Below are positions 34,493-41,937 of a DNA stretch of 64,000 bases, one piece after another (positions within the stretch are counted from its first letter, which is position 1; each line of letters opens with the position of its first letter). The position numbers were made by a program, and so were the translations under genes. The stretch is taken from positions 124,001 to 188,000 of the forward strand of contig NZ_CP019304.1 in NCBI RefSeq assembly GCF_001969265.1, in the 5' to 3' direction. The DNA comes from Arthrobacter sp. QXT-31 (GTDB lineage: Bacteria; Actinomycetota; Actinomycetes; Actinomycetales; Micrococcaceae). The notes beneath the pieces were generated by a model. That model worked only from the letters and a program-made list of their open reading frames with translations. It did no database searches and was not told the origin of the DNA.

Positions 34493-34520
34493 GGCTTTGG
34501 ATAATATCGGAGTAAGTCGA
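34493..34520 (+). promoter_or_regulatory. CmtR-type operator/promoter remnant
   Basis: GGCTTTGGATAATATCGG here matches GACTTTGGATATCATCGG read on the minus strand ahead of the intact cmtR at 61777. The shared sequence marks the operator and -10 region of both cmtR copies. Confidence 0.45.
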
Positions 34521-34534
34521 TGATAGAGGGTTAA

Positions 34535-34861
34535 GTGGGTGTCGGCCTGGCCGTTGCCCTGTTCCGTTCCCTCGCCGACCCGGCACGGTTGGCGATCCTC
34601 CAGCGTCTGGCCGGCGGGGAGCAGCGCGCTGCGGACCGCGTTGTTCAGCTCTCGCTCGCCCAGTCAACGGTCTCGGCCCATGTGTCGTGTCTGCGTTAAT
34701 GTGGGCTGGTCGAGGACAGGCATGAGGGACGGCAGACGTTCTACGCCCTTAGCCGGCCGGAACTGCTGGACGCCCTGGCGGCGGTGGAAACCCTGCTGGC
34801 AGCAACCGGCTACAAGGTGGCGCTATGCCCCAACTACGGGCCATCCACCGAGGGAAAATAA
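34535..34861 (+). pseudogene. CmtR-like ArsR regulator with in-frame TAA
   Basis: From GTG 34535 a 109-codon frame reads VALFRSLADPARLAILQRL, VVQLSLAQSTVSAHVSCLR, a TAA, then CGLVEDRHEGRQTFYALSRP and ends with KVALCPNYGPSTEGK. The stop replaces the residue between the two metal-binding Cys (CLR-x-CGLV), as a Glu-to-stop change would. It is otherwise a full-length relative of the intact gene at 61403. Its end overlaps the next start (TAATG). The repressor is presumably dead. Confidence 0.8.
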
Positions 34862-35510
34862 TGGAGGCTACCGGCACGCTCTCCCCCGAGGAAACCGAGC
34901 GCCTCACCCGGAAAGGCCTGCGGTTGGCCCGGTTCACGGTCGTCTATAACGTCGTCGAAGGCATCGTGGCGGTGACGCCGGCATCTTGGCCGGGCTGGTC
35001 TCCGTCATCGGCTTCGGCATCGACTCAGTCATCGAATCCATCTCCGCGGTTCTCGTCGGCATCCGGCTCGCTGCCCGGCTCCGGCACGGCCACTTAGACG
35101 AACGCAAGGAACGCGTCACCCTCAAACTCGTCGCCATCACCTTCTTCATCCTTGCCGCCTACATCACCTATGAAGGTATTAGGAGCCTGATTGACGGGGA
35201 AGCGCCCGAGAGCTCCCCCGTCAGCATCGGCATCCTCGTGCTGTCCCTGATCGTGATGCCTTTTCTCGCCGCCATGAAAAAACGCGTGGGAGCCCGGCTG
35301 CGGGACAATCTGATCCTTGCCGACGCGGCCGAAACGAAGATCTGCGTCCTGCTCAGCATCTCCACACTGCTGGGCGTGGCCCTGTACATGCTCATCGGCG
35401 CTGCTTGGCTGGATCCCGTGGCCGGTTTCGTCATTGCCGGCTTCGCCATCTGGGAGGGAAAGGAAGCTTGGGAAGGCGAGCTTGTGGAAGTCGCCGCCGA
35501 CGACGACTAG
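34861..35510 (+). pseudogene. CDF-family metal transporter, frameshifted
   Basis: The first frame from ATG 34861 reads ERLTRKGLRLARFTVVYNVV and EGIVAVT, then goes out of frame near 34978. The rest continues as AGILAGLVSVIGFGIDSVIE in the next frame to 35510, with ILADAAETKICVLLS and a C-terminal EGELVEVAADDD. This is the same CDF subgroup as 18981 (GFGxDSVIE, ADxxxTxxC) but without its Cys-rich tail. One missing or added base breaks it. With the nonsense-mutated cmtR it forms a dead cmtR-CDF pair. Confidence 0.8.
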
Positions 35511-35627
35511 GCCAGCTCGATGAGGGCTGGGCCGCACCGTTGCTGTGTCACCCTGACTGCGTCGTTGATGCTCTCCGCTGCTAATGGTCGGCACACCCGG
35601 CAGCGGTGAGGAGCGGGACGGCCTGGG

Positions 35628-36857
35628 TTAGGCCAGGACGAGCAGCCCGGTGGCGAACATGATGGTGAGGCCCAGGAGGATTCCGGTGACGGTCAAGGGC
35701 GTGAGGGTCCGGCCGGTGCCGTCCCTGAGCATCGGAAGCAGCTTGATGGCGACTTGGCCGACGGCTCCGGCGCCGAGGCCGAGGAGGAATGCGGCGAGGG
35801 TGGGCTGGTAGACGGTGGCACCGATCAGGGTTCCGAGTATGGCCGGTGCCCCGGCGATGAGCCCCAGCATCGCCAGGCGCGCCAGGCCGGGCTTTTCGTG
35901 GGCCAGGGGCGTGACGATGGCGAGGCCTTCGGTGGTGTTGTGGATGGCGAACCCGACAATCAGGGACGCGCCGAGGGCCAGGGATCCGACGGCATAGGCC
36001 GAGCCGATGGCCAGACCCTCCCCGAGGTTGTGCAGCCCGATGCCGATCGCGATCAGCAGCGCCAGACGGCCCGGGGACAGCGCCGCGGGCTGTCCGGTAA
36101 CGATGCCGTGCCGGCGCATCCAACCGTCGGTGGCCTCCAGGACCAGGTACGCGATGAGGGCCCCAAGGATGACGACGAGCGGGCCGCCGAAGGAACTGTT
36201 GCCGGCGACGAGGCTGAACGCTTCGAGCGTGGCGTCGAAGGTCAGGAAGGCCAGCAGGCCGACGGTGAGGCCCAGCAGGGCCCGGACCCAGGCGGCCGAT
36301 GAACGCCGCACGAATGGCATCCAGAGCATGCCCATCGCGACCGGGATGACACCCACGTAGATGCCGAGCAAGGCCATGAGTCCGAAGAAGGATATGCTCC
36401 GCTCAGGGCTCAGAGCCGCAGCGTCGATGGAGGCATTGATTTTGCCGCCTACCGAGGTGACCAGGGCGATGTCATAGGGGTCCCCGTCCACCCAGTGGTA
36501 GCTGACGGTGATGGTGCTGGCCTCCATCGGGGCAATCACGTCATCGGTCTGGGTGAAGGCTGCGTAGTAGTCCGAGACGTTGACCTGCGCGATGGCCACC
36601 GGGTCCGGCCCCTGGTTGCGGACCGTGAGCACGATCTGTCCCGGGGTCAGGCGGATGTCCTCGACCGCCACGTCCTCCTTGGGCGGAACGCCCTGGCCGA
36701 GGCGCGAAAGACCGGGTCCGTTCAGGAGGGAGAACAGGCCCAGCAGGACGGCGATCAGCACCAGCGGTCCGAGCCCGAGCAACCAGCGCGGTTTCTGCCG
36801 CCTGGGCCCCGGCCCGTCCGCCGTTTGGTTGGTTTTCACGGTCTTGGTTGTTGTCAT
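35628..36857 (-). CDS. ZIP-family metal transporter with N-terminal extracytoplasmic domain
   Basis: The 409-residue protein starts at ATG 36857, overlapping the MCO stop as ATGA. A first helix (WLLGLGPLVLIAVLLGLFSL) is followed by a ~100-residue external domain with PGQIVLTVRNQGPDPVAIAQ and VSYHWVDGDPYD, resembling a beta-sandwich. The ZIP core then follows, with the binuclear metal motifs GIGLHNLGEGLAIG (TM4) and GFAIHNTTEGLAIVTPL (TM5). ZIP proteins move Zn, Fe or Mn into the cytoplasm. Coupling to an MCO and an MntR-type regulator points to Mn or Fe. The external domain is unusual for ZIPs of this length. Confidence 0.87.
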   Translation of the reverse strand: MTTTKTVKTNQTADGPGPRRQKPRWLLGLGPLVLIAVLLGLFSLLNGPGLSRLGQGVPPKEDVAVEDIRLTPGQIVLTVRNQGPDPVAIAQVNVSDYYAAFTQTDDVIAPMEASTITVSYHWVDGDPYDIALVTSVGGKINASIDAAALSPERSISFFGLMALLGIYVGVIPVAMGMLWMPFVRRSSAAWVRALLGLTVGLLAFLTFDATLEAFSLVAGNSSFGGPLVVILGALIAYLVLEATDGWMRRHGIVTGQPAALSPGRLALLIAIGIGLHNLGEGLAIGSAYAVGSLALGASLIVGFAIHNTTEGLAIVTPLAHEKPGLARLAMLGLIAGAPAILGTLIGATVYQPTLAAFLLGLGAGAVGQVAIKLLPMLRDGTGRTLTPLTVTGILLGLTIMFATGLLVLA

Positions 36858-37981
36858 GCTGCGCTCACCTCGAAGAAGCCCATCCAGCCCAGTTCGGCGA
36901 ATTCGGTCTTGTGGGCGTGGAACATGTATTTGCCCGGGTAGGGGAAGCGCAGCTCGAGGATGCCGCGCTGGCCCTGGACCTGGGAGATGGTGTCGGTGTA
37001 TTCGCTGGGGGTCAGCATCGTTCCGGTCGGGTAGTAGTGGAAGAAGTTCCCGTGGATGTGGAACGAGTTGATGGGGTCGTACTCGAGGACGTTGATCAGG
37101 TGGATCCGGACCAGTTCGTTCTGCTTGACCTGGACGGGGAAGTCCATGAAGTGGAAGGGCAGTCCGTTGACGGAGTAGAACTCGTTGTCGTCCCCGCCGT
37201 CGGTGTTGTAGCCGTTCATCACCATGACCATTTCGTTGTCGGCCTTCGGGCGGCCCTTCTTGGGTTCGATGATGAAGGCGCCGTAGAGGCCTTTGGCGAT
37301 GTGCGGGGCCAGCGGTGACTGGTGGCAGTGGTACAGGTGGGTGCCGAACGGGGTGGCGTCGAATTCGTAGGTGAAGCTCTGCCCCGGGGCGATGGAGCCG
37401 GCGCCGATGCCGGGGGTTCCGTCCATGGTGGCCCGGTGGATCCCGTGGAAGTGGATCGTGTGCGGGTGCGCCCCGGCATTGGTGAAGTGGATCCGGAGCG
37501 CATCGCCTTCCCGCGCCCACAGGGTCGGCCCGGGGATCCGGCCGTTGTAGCTCCAGCCCGGGAACGTCACACCGGGGGCGATCTCGAACTCCTTGTCCAC
37601 CGCGACGATGTCCCATTCCCGCAGCGTCCTGCCATCGGGCAATTTACTGGTCCTGCCCCGGTCAAAGTCATACAGGATCGCCGTGGGGTCAATCCCCGCC
37701 CGGTCAGGCAGAACTGAACCGCCGGCGAAGCCTGCATGCCCGGCGTGATTGGTCATGCCGGCAGGGCCCGTGCCCGATGCCGGGTCAGGGACGGTGACCG
37801 CAGCGCCACTGGCAGGGGACTGCCCGGCACCGTGTCCTCCATGGCCCGAAGACGTGTCGGGTTCCTTGGCGCCCAGCAGCGTCCACCCTGTGAGGGGCGC
37901 AGCGGCAAAGGCAGCGGCGCCGGAGAGCATGCTCCGCCGGCTGGGCACCGACTTTCCATGGGTTCTCGGCTGGCCGTCCAC
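36854..37981 (-). CDS. Two-domain multicopper oxidase
   Basis: The 375-residue protein has a Tat-like signal (SRRSMLSGAAAFAAAP) and a His/Gly-rich segment (SGHGGHGAG). The first cupredoxin domain has HTIHFHGIHRATMDG and THLYHCHQSPLAPHIAKGL, where the usual axial Met is Leu. The second has NSFHIHGNFFHYYPTGTML and YMFHAHKTEFAELGWMGF, with Cys replaced by Ala, so only domain 1 keeps a type 1 copper. This is the layout of two-domain laccases and nitrite-reductase relatives, which act as trimers. It is coupled to the ZIP gene and divergent from the MntR-like gene. Confidence 0.9.
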   Translation of the reverse strand: MDGQPRTHGKSVPSRRSMLSGAAAFAAAPLTGWTLLGAKEPDTSSGHGGHGAGQSPASGAAVTVPDPASGTGPAGMTNHAGHAGFAGGSVLPDRAGIDPTAILYDFDRGRTSKLPDGRTLREWDIVAVDKEFEIAPGVTFPGWSYNGRIPGPTLWAREGDALRIHFTNAGAHPHTIHFHGIHRATMDGTPGIGAGSIAPGQSFTYEFDATPFGTHLYHCHQSPLAPHIAKGLYGAFIIEPKKGRPKADNEMVMVMNGYNTDGGDDNEFYSVNGLPFHFMDFPVQVKQNELVRIHLINVLEYDPINSFHIHGNFFHYYPTGTMLTPSEYTDTISQVQGQRGILELRFPYPGKYMFHAHKTEFAELGWMGFFEVSAA

Positions 37982-38006
37982 AAGATCTCCAATGATCGAA
38001 CACTCG

Positions 38007-38024
38007 TGTTAGACAAGTCTAACA
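38007..38024. promoter_or_regulatory. Perfect palindromic operator for MntR-like regulator
   Basis: TGTTAGACAAGTCTAACA has perfect 8-bp arms around AA and lies between the divergent MCO-ZIP operon and the MntR-like gene, 27 bases before the latter's ATG. Its size and TTAG core fit DtxR/MntR-family boxes. Confidence 0.7.
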
Positions 38025-38051
38025 TTCATGTTCTGTTGGTAGGATCAAAGT

Positions 38052-38723
38052 ATGACCGTCTCCGAACTCAGCGCCTCCGCCCAGGACTATCTGAAGATGA
38101 TCTGGTCCGCCACGGAGTGGTCGGAGTCCCCCATCACCATCAGTGCGATGGCGGAGCGCATGGGGGTGAAGCCCTCCACGGTGTCCGACGGAATCAGGCG
38201 GCTGGCGAAGCAGGGCCTGGTCACCCACGCGCCGTACGGAAGCATCGAACTCACGGCCGCCGGGCGGGACCACGCCGTGCAGATGGTGCGCCGGCACCGG
38301 CTCCTGGAAACATTCCTCGTCCAGGTCGTCGGTTATGGCTGGGACGAGGTGCACGACGAGGCGGAAATCCTTGAGCACGCCGTATCGGACAGGCTCATCA
38401 GGCGCATCGATGAAAAGCTCGGCCACCCCACCAGGGACCCGCATGGGGACCCTATCCCTTCGGCGACCGGGCAGCCGCACACCCCGGAAGGGACCCCCCT
38501 GTCATCGGTGATCCCGGGACGGGCTGTCACCGTCACCCGGATTTCCGATGCCGACCCACAGGTGTTGCGCTACTTCACCGAACTCGGCCTGGTACCGGAT
38601 ACCCGCCTCACCGTTCTGGCACACCGGCCGTATGCCGACGTCACAACCATCCGGCTCCCGGACCGCGACGTCGATTTGGGTCCCTCAGCCGCAGAGGCCA
38701 TCTGGGTCATCCCCGGCGGTTAG
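38052..38723 (+). CDS. DtxR/MntR-family metalloregulator, second copy
   Basis: The 223-residue protein aligns along its length with the regulator at 12321: SASAQDYLKMIWSATEWSE, ITISAMAERMGVKPSTVSDG, RRHRLLETFLVQVVGYGWDE, EILEHAVSDRLIRRID, HPTRDPHGDPIPS, and an FeoA/SH3-like domain from PGRAVTVTRISDAD. GGTAGGA precedes the ATG. The perfect palindrome upstream suggests autoregulation and control of the divergent MCO-ZIP operon in response to Mn or Fe. Confidence 0.9.
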   Translation: MTVSELSASAQDYLKMIWSATEWSESPITISAMAERMGVKPSTVSDGIRRLAKQGLVTHAPYGSIELTAAGRDHAVQMVRRHRLLETFLVQVVGYGWDEVHDEAEILEHAVSDRLIRRIDEKLGHPTRDPHGDPIPSATGQPHTPEGTPLSSVIPGRAVTVTRISDADPQVLRYFTELGLVPDTRLTVLAHRPYADVTTIRLPDRDVDLGPSAAEAIWVIPGG

Positions 38724-38812
38724 ACCAGGTAAGAAACACGTCCGGCCCTGCGCGGGGTTGTCACGGCTGTGGGACAGTTACTCTTCTGAACGTTCAAGCA
38801 GCCGCTGCCCCC

Positions 38813-39165
38813 TCATCCGGAGCCTGTAATGGTATCCGTGCCGCCGTAGCCCGGGCGTAGTACCGTCAGCACCGTTCCTGGGGGAGCCTCGTCCGTTTCC
38901 GACACACTGACCACCTCATGAATCCGCGGGTCGAAGGGGACGTTGTCGGCGTCGATCCGCCGGTAGCCAAGGCGGGACAGCGTATCGATGGCCTGGGATC
39001 GGATAGTGGCTACGCCATCGACGAGCGGGTCCCCGGCAGCCGGGGCGTGAGCCACGCCAAAGAGACCTTTGCGCGCTCCTCTGCCCTTAGCTGTGCGTCC
39101 CGGACGGCGCGCTTTCGACCGTTGTCTGCATCAGCGAGTGCGCGCCGCCACAGATCTCCCATTTT
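38813..39165 (-). pseudogene. grpE-like fragment, frameshifted
   Basis: The upstream frame reads DLWRRALADADNGRKRAVRD and AEERAKVSLAWL. After a shift near 39020-39050 the next frame gives DPLVDGVATIRSQAIDTLSR, LGYRRIDADNVPFDPRIHEV and GTVLTVLRPGYGG. Together these are the core coiled-coil and beta-domain of the GrpE nucleotide-exchange factor, ending near 38813. It lacks a proper N-terminus and is broken. Its upstream edge overlaps the pucR fragment, marking a recombination joint. Confidence 0.65.
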
Positions 39166-39604
39166 GGCCATTGGAGGTCCGAGCCACGATGTCACCCAGC
39201 TCCCACGCTCTTACGCGGAGGCCCTGCGTGCGCTGCAGATCCGGGTACATTCCATCGACCCCTACGGGTGCACCCGCTACGACCAGCTGGGGATCTACCG
39301 CATCCTGGACATGCCCGGCAGCGAAACTGACCTCTCCGGCTACGTCGAGGGGTGGTTAGGTGCGCTGCAGAGTAACGACGCCCGCCGGGGATCCGATCTG
39401 GTGCGCACCTTGGCGCAGTATCTGGATCACGGCGGCAACTACGACAGCACGGCCGACAGCCTTGCCATTCACCGGAGCACGTTGCGATACCGGCTCAAAT
39501 CCATCCGGCAGATCACCGGTTTTGACCTTGCTGATCCCGAGACCCGCCTCAACCTGCACGTTGCCACGCGCGCCTGGCGCCTGCGATCAGCGCGGCAGCG
39601 CTGA
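39161..39604 (+). pseudogene. PucR-type regulator, C-terminal fragment
   Basis: The fragment reads AIGGPSHDVTQLPRSYAEAL, then YGCTRYDQLGIYRILD, and the PucR/CdaR C-terminal HTH: VRTLAQYLDHGGNYDSTADS, LAIHRSTLRYRLKSIRQITG, and the ending LNLHVATRAWRLR. The N-terminal sensor domain is missing; upstream codons of the open frame are antisense to the grpE relic. It is a truncated PucR-family activator. Confidence 0.7.
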
Positions 39605-39778
39605 CGGATCAGATCAAGTTCAAGCGGTAGCGCCCACCAGCTGCCTGCGCTTGGACCTGCGGGATGCACGTACGGGCGGTTTTTAGGCGTCCCGGGGCCA
39701 TGCCGGCGCAACGGCGGCGGAGGAGACTCAAACTGAAATATGTTGCCGTAGACAGCCAGAGAAGGCAGCGGGGATCCG

Positions 39779-40879
39779 ATGAGTATGAGCAGACCGACAG
39801 CCGCCGAGGGCAAGCCCTCGCGCCCGTCTCCAGGACGCAGGAGGGCGTGGACCGCAATTCTCGGCTCGGGGTTACTCATATTGGGATCGGCGTGCACGGG
39901 GTCGCCTCCGGCTCCGGCTCCGGCATCACAGTCCGCCAGCGCTGAGGGTTCCAATTCCACAGGGGACCTTTCAGCCGTTCCTGGGATAGTCAGAGAGGTC
40001 GAACCCTCTGTGGTCACGATCCAGACATCGGGCGGCGTCGGCAGCGGAGTGGTCTACCGCAGCGACGGCACCATTGTCACTGTCGCCCACGTGGTGGAGG
40101 ACCAGCAAAAGAAGCCGTTCAAGAGCGTCCGGATCCGCTTCGCGGACGGATCTCAGGCTCAGGCCACCGTCGTCGGAGTTGACGACCCAACCGATGTGGC
40201 GGTGGTGAAGGCTGACCGGGGCAACCTTCCGGCCGCCAAGTTCTCGACGGCGCTTCCCGAAGTTGGACAGCTGGCGGTTGTTATTGGCAGTCCGCTGGGG
40301 CTGGAGCAGACCGTCACGGCGGGCATCGTTTCCGCACTTCACCGCAATATGCCACCGTCAGAGGGAGCACCGCAGGGGCTAATCGACCTCATCCAGACGG
40401 ACGCGCCCATCTCCCCGGGCAATTCCGGTGGAGCCGTGGTCAACAGCAACTCGGAGGTCATCGGGCTCTCAGAAGCCTATCTGCCGCCCAGCTCGGGCGC
40501 CGTCTCGATCGGGTTCGTAACTCCCGCGGCGACCGTGATCGATGTAGCGGACCAGATACTGAAGAGCGGGGTGGCCACGCACGCGGTCCTTGGGGTTGTT
40601 CCGACCGACATCTCTCCTGAGGTCGCAAGCCGCTTTGGTCTCCCCGCGACGTCGGGCGCGCTGGTCATCGAAGTCGCCCAGGGCGGACCGGCAGCCAAAG
40701 CGGGACTGGAGCCCGGAGACATCATCACCCAGTTCGACGGGCAGAAGATCGCCAGTGTGACCGACCTCCTGGCCGCTGTCCGCAAGAGGGACCCGGGGCA
40801 GCAGTCCGACGTCGGGTACCAGCGCGGGCAAGAAACAAAGTCAGCGAAAGTCACGCTGGGGAGCACTGCAAAAGGATAG
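39779..40879 (+). CDS. HtrA/DegP-like serine protease lipoprotein with PDZ domain
   Basis: The 366-residue protein has a signal with an LGSAC lipobox and a Pro/Ser-rich linker. A trypsin-like domain carries the triad in TIVTVAHVVE (His), DDPTDVAVVK (Asp) and SPGNSGGAVVN (Ser), and a C-terminal PDZ domain starts near LGVVPTDISPEVA with GPAAKAGLEPGDIITQFDG. It should degrade or refold damaged exported proteins. It is intact although flanked on both sides by gene relics. The ATG at 39779 is supported by upstream purines. Confidence 0.9.
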   Translation: MSMSRPTAAEGKPSRPSPGRRRAWTAILGSGLLILGSACTGSPPAPAPASQSASAEGSNSTGDLSAVPGIVREVEPSVVTIQTSGGVGSGVVYRSDGTIVTVAHVVEDQQKKPFKSVRIRFADGSQAQATVVGVDDPTDVAVVKADRGNLPAAKFSTALPEVGQLAVVIGSPLGLEQTVTAGIVSALHRNMPPSEGAPQGLIDLIQTDAPISPGNSGGAVVNSNSEVIGLSEAYLPPSSGAVSIGFVTPAATVIDVADQILKSGVATHAVLGVVPTDISPEVASRFGLPATSGALVIEVAQGGPAAKAGLEPGDIITQFDGQKIASVTDLLAAVRKRDPGQQSDVGYQRGQETKSAKVTLGSTAKG

Positions 40880-40944
40880 ACCCTGTCCGAAGGCCCCGGC
40901 CGGCAAGTTACGAGCGAACCAATTCCAGAACCAGAGGTCTGGCT

Positions 40945-41144
40945 ATGTCTGAAACACTGCCACAACAATTGTTTAAGGGATCAGGACTGCGCTGGTTATC
41001 CGGGGCATTGCGGCTGTTCTGTTCGGCATTTTGGTTGTCGTCTGGCCCGGTGTTTCCGTGCTCGAACGTGCGTTCGACTACTCCAAAAGAAGCGCCCCTG
41101 ATCCTTTTGCGCGGCTGCCCGACACCCAGGGCTCCGCCGGATAG
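40945..41144 (+). pseudogene. HdeD-like membrane protein fragment
   Basis: A start (MSETLPQQLFKG) in one frame is followed, after a one-base shift, by IRTALVIRGIAAVLFGILVV and VWPGVSVL, the first helix of HdeD/DUF308 proteins. It then diverges and stops at 41142. Only the N-terminal part remains. Confidence 0.5.
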
Positions 41145-41298
41145 GTCGGACTCGGCTCACTGGCTGGTTAAGGAAACGCGGTGCCGCCGGAACCGGTTGT
41201 AGTACACCCAACCTGACACCCAAGACCTGTACCTCCTGACGTTCGTCTGGGAAGGCCCTAGAACTCAATCCCACATATAGAGAGGGCTTGAGGCGGCG

Positions 41299-41474
41299 GT
41301 GGCTGGTCAAAGGATTGGGTACGTTAGCGTGAGCACGCTGGACCAGAACGAGAGACGCCAGCTCGACGGTCAGGTTCTGGACCGGGTTTTCGCGGACAGG
41401 GCTTCCTGCAGGACACCGCCAGGCCTCAGCTCACGGAGCTGCTGGGCTTTGCCCGTGTCGGCCACCCATCCTAG
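41299..41474 (+). pseudogene. Serine resolvase N-terminal fragment
   Basis: GQRIGYVSVSTLDQNERRQL is the start of a Tn3-type resolvase catalytic domain, with the catalytic Ser in YVSVST. After FADRAS the frame shifts and continues QDTARPQLTELLGFARVGH to a stop at 41472. It marks a former mobile element. Confidence 0.65.
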
Positions 41475-41507
41475 GTGCTGGGCATGGTCAGGATGCGGCG
41501 GGTCCGC

Positions 41508-41680
41508 CAAGGCGCCGTGTTCGGGAGCATACACGAGCCCCTTCGCGATCAGGCTTGCCCTGATAGGGCCAAAGCTCGCAGCGCCCGCGACCCAGCCTGG
41601 CAGCGATTTCGCCTGAGGAGTTACCGGCGTCTCCGTCTTCGGCCATTGCGCGAAGACAATTTTGAAGCCGGCCGCGAGCC
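41508..41680 (-). pseudogene. AAA-ATPase C-terminal winged-helix fragment
   Basis: On the minus strand one frame reads EDGDAGNSSGEIAARLGRG and, after a shift, the next reads ASFGPIRASLIAKGLVYAPE and HGALA. This matches the C-terminal winged helix of actinobacterial AAA-family ATPases. It ends abruptly where resolvase-side sequence begins. Confidence 0.5.
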
Positions 41681-41937
41681 GTGTTCGAAGGATTCGTGGA
41701 CCCAGGGAATCCGTTCCTTTGGCCCGCCGGCTAGCTCGAGGAATATTACGGGGGTCTGCGTTCGGTCCGACACTGAGTCGCGGCATTGTCCCCCTATGTC
41801 AGGTGGGCCTCGAATGATCGCGCCGCAGGTTTTCTCTAGGCTGCGGCGACGACCATCAGTGCTGTCTGTAGGCGTAACTGGGGGCGGCAGGACCTGCATT
41901 CCATTTTAAGTCGGTCCCCACATACTGGAGGTCGGCG

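Larger units (their letters stand above)
40880..41937. other. Relic-rich region
   Basis: This kilobase holds fragments of an HdeD-like membrane protein (40945-41144), a serine resolvase (41299-41474) and an AAA-ATPase C-terminus (41508-41680). From 41680 to the MCO start only short unrelated frames occur; GGAGG for the MCO lies at 41927-41931. Confidence 0.6.

Noticed and set aside
33073..34515. 480-residue plus-strand frame overlapping the second CopD-CtaG gene
   Set aside because: Arg/Pro-rich out-of-frame translation of a clearly membrane-type coding sequence.
36858..37616. Upstream extension of the ZIP reading frame
   Set aside because: The extension is antisense-like Arg/Pro sequence overlapping the MCO; the ATG at 36857 with ATGA overlap is the real start.
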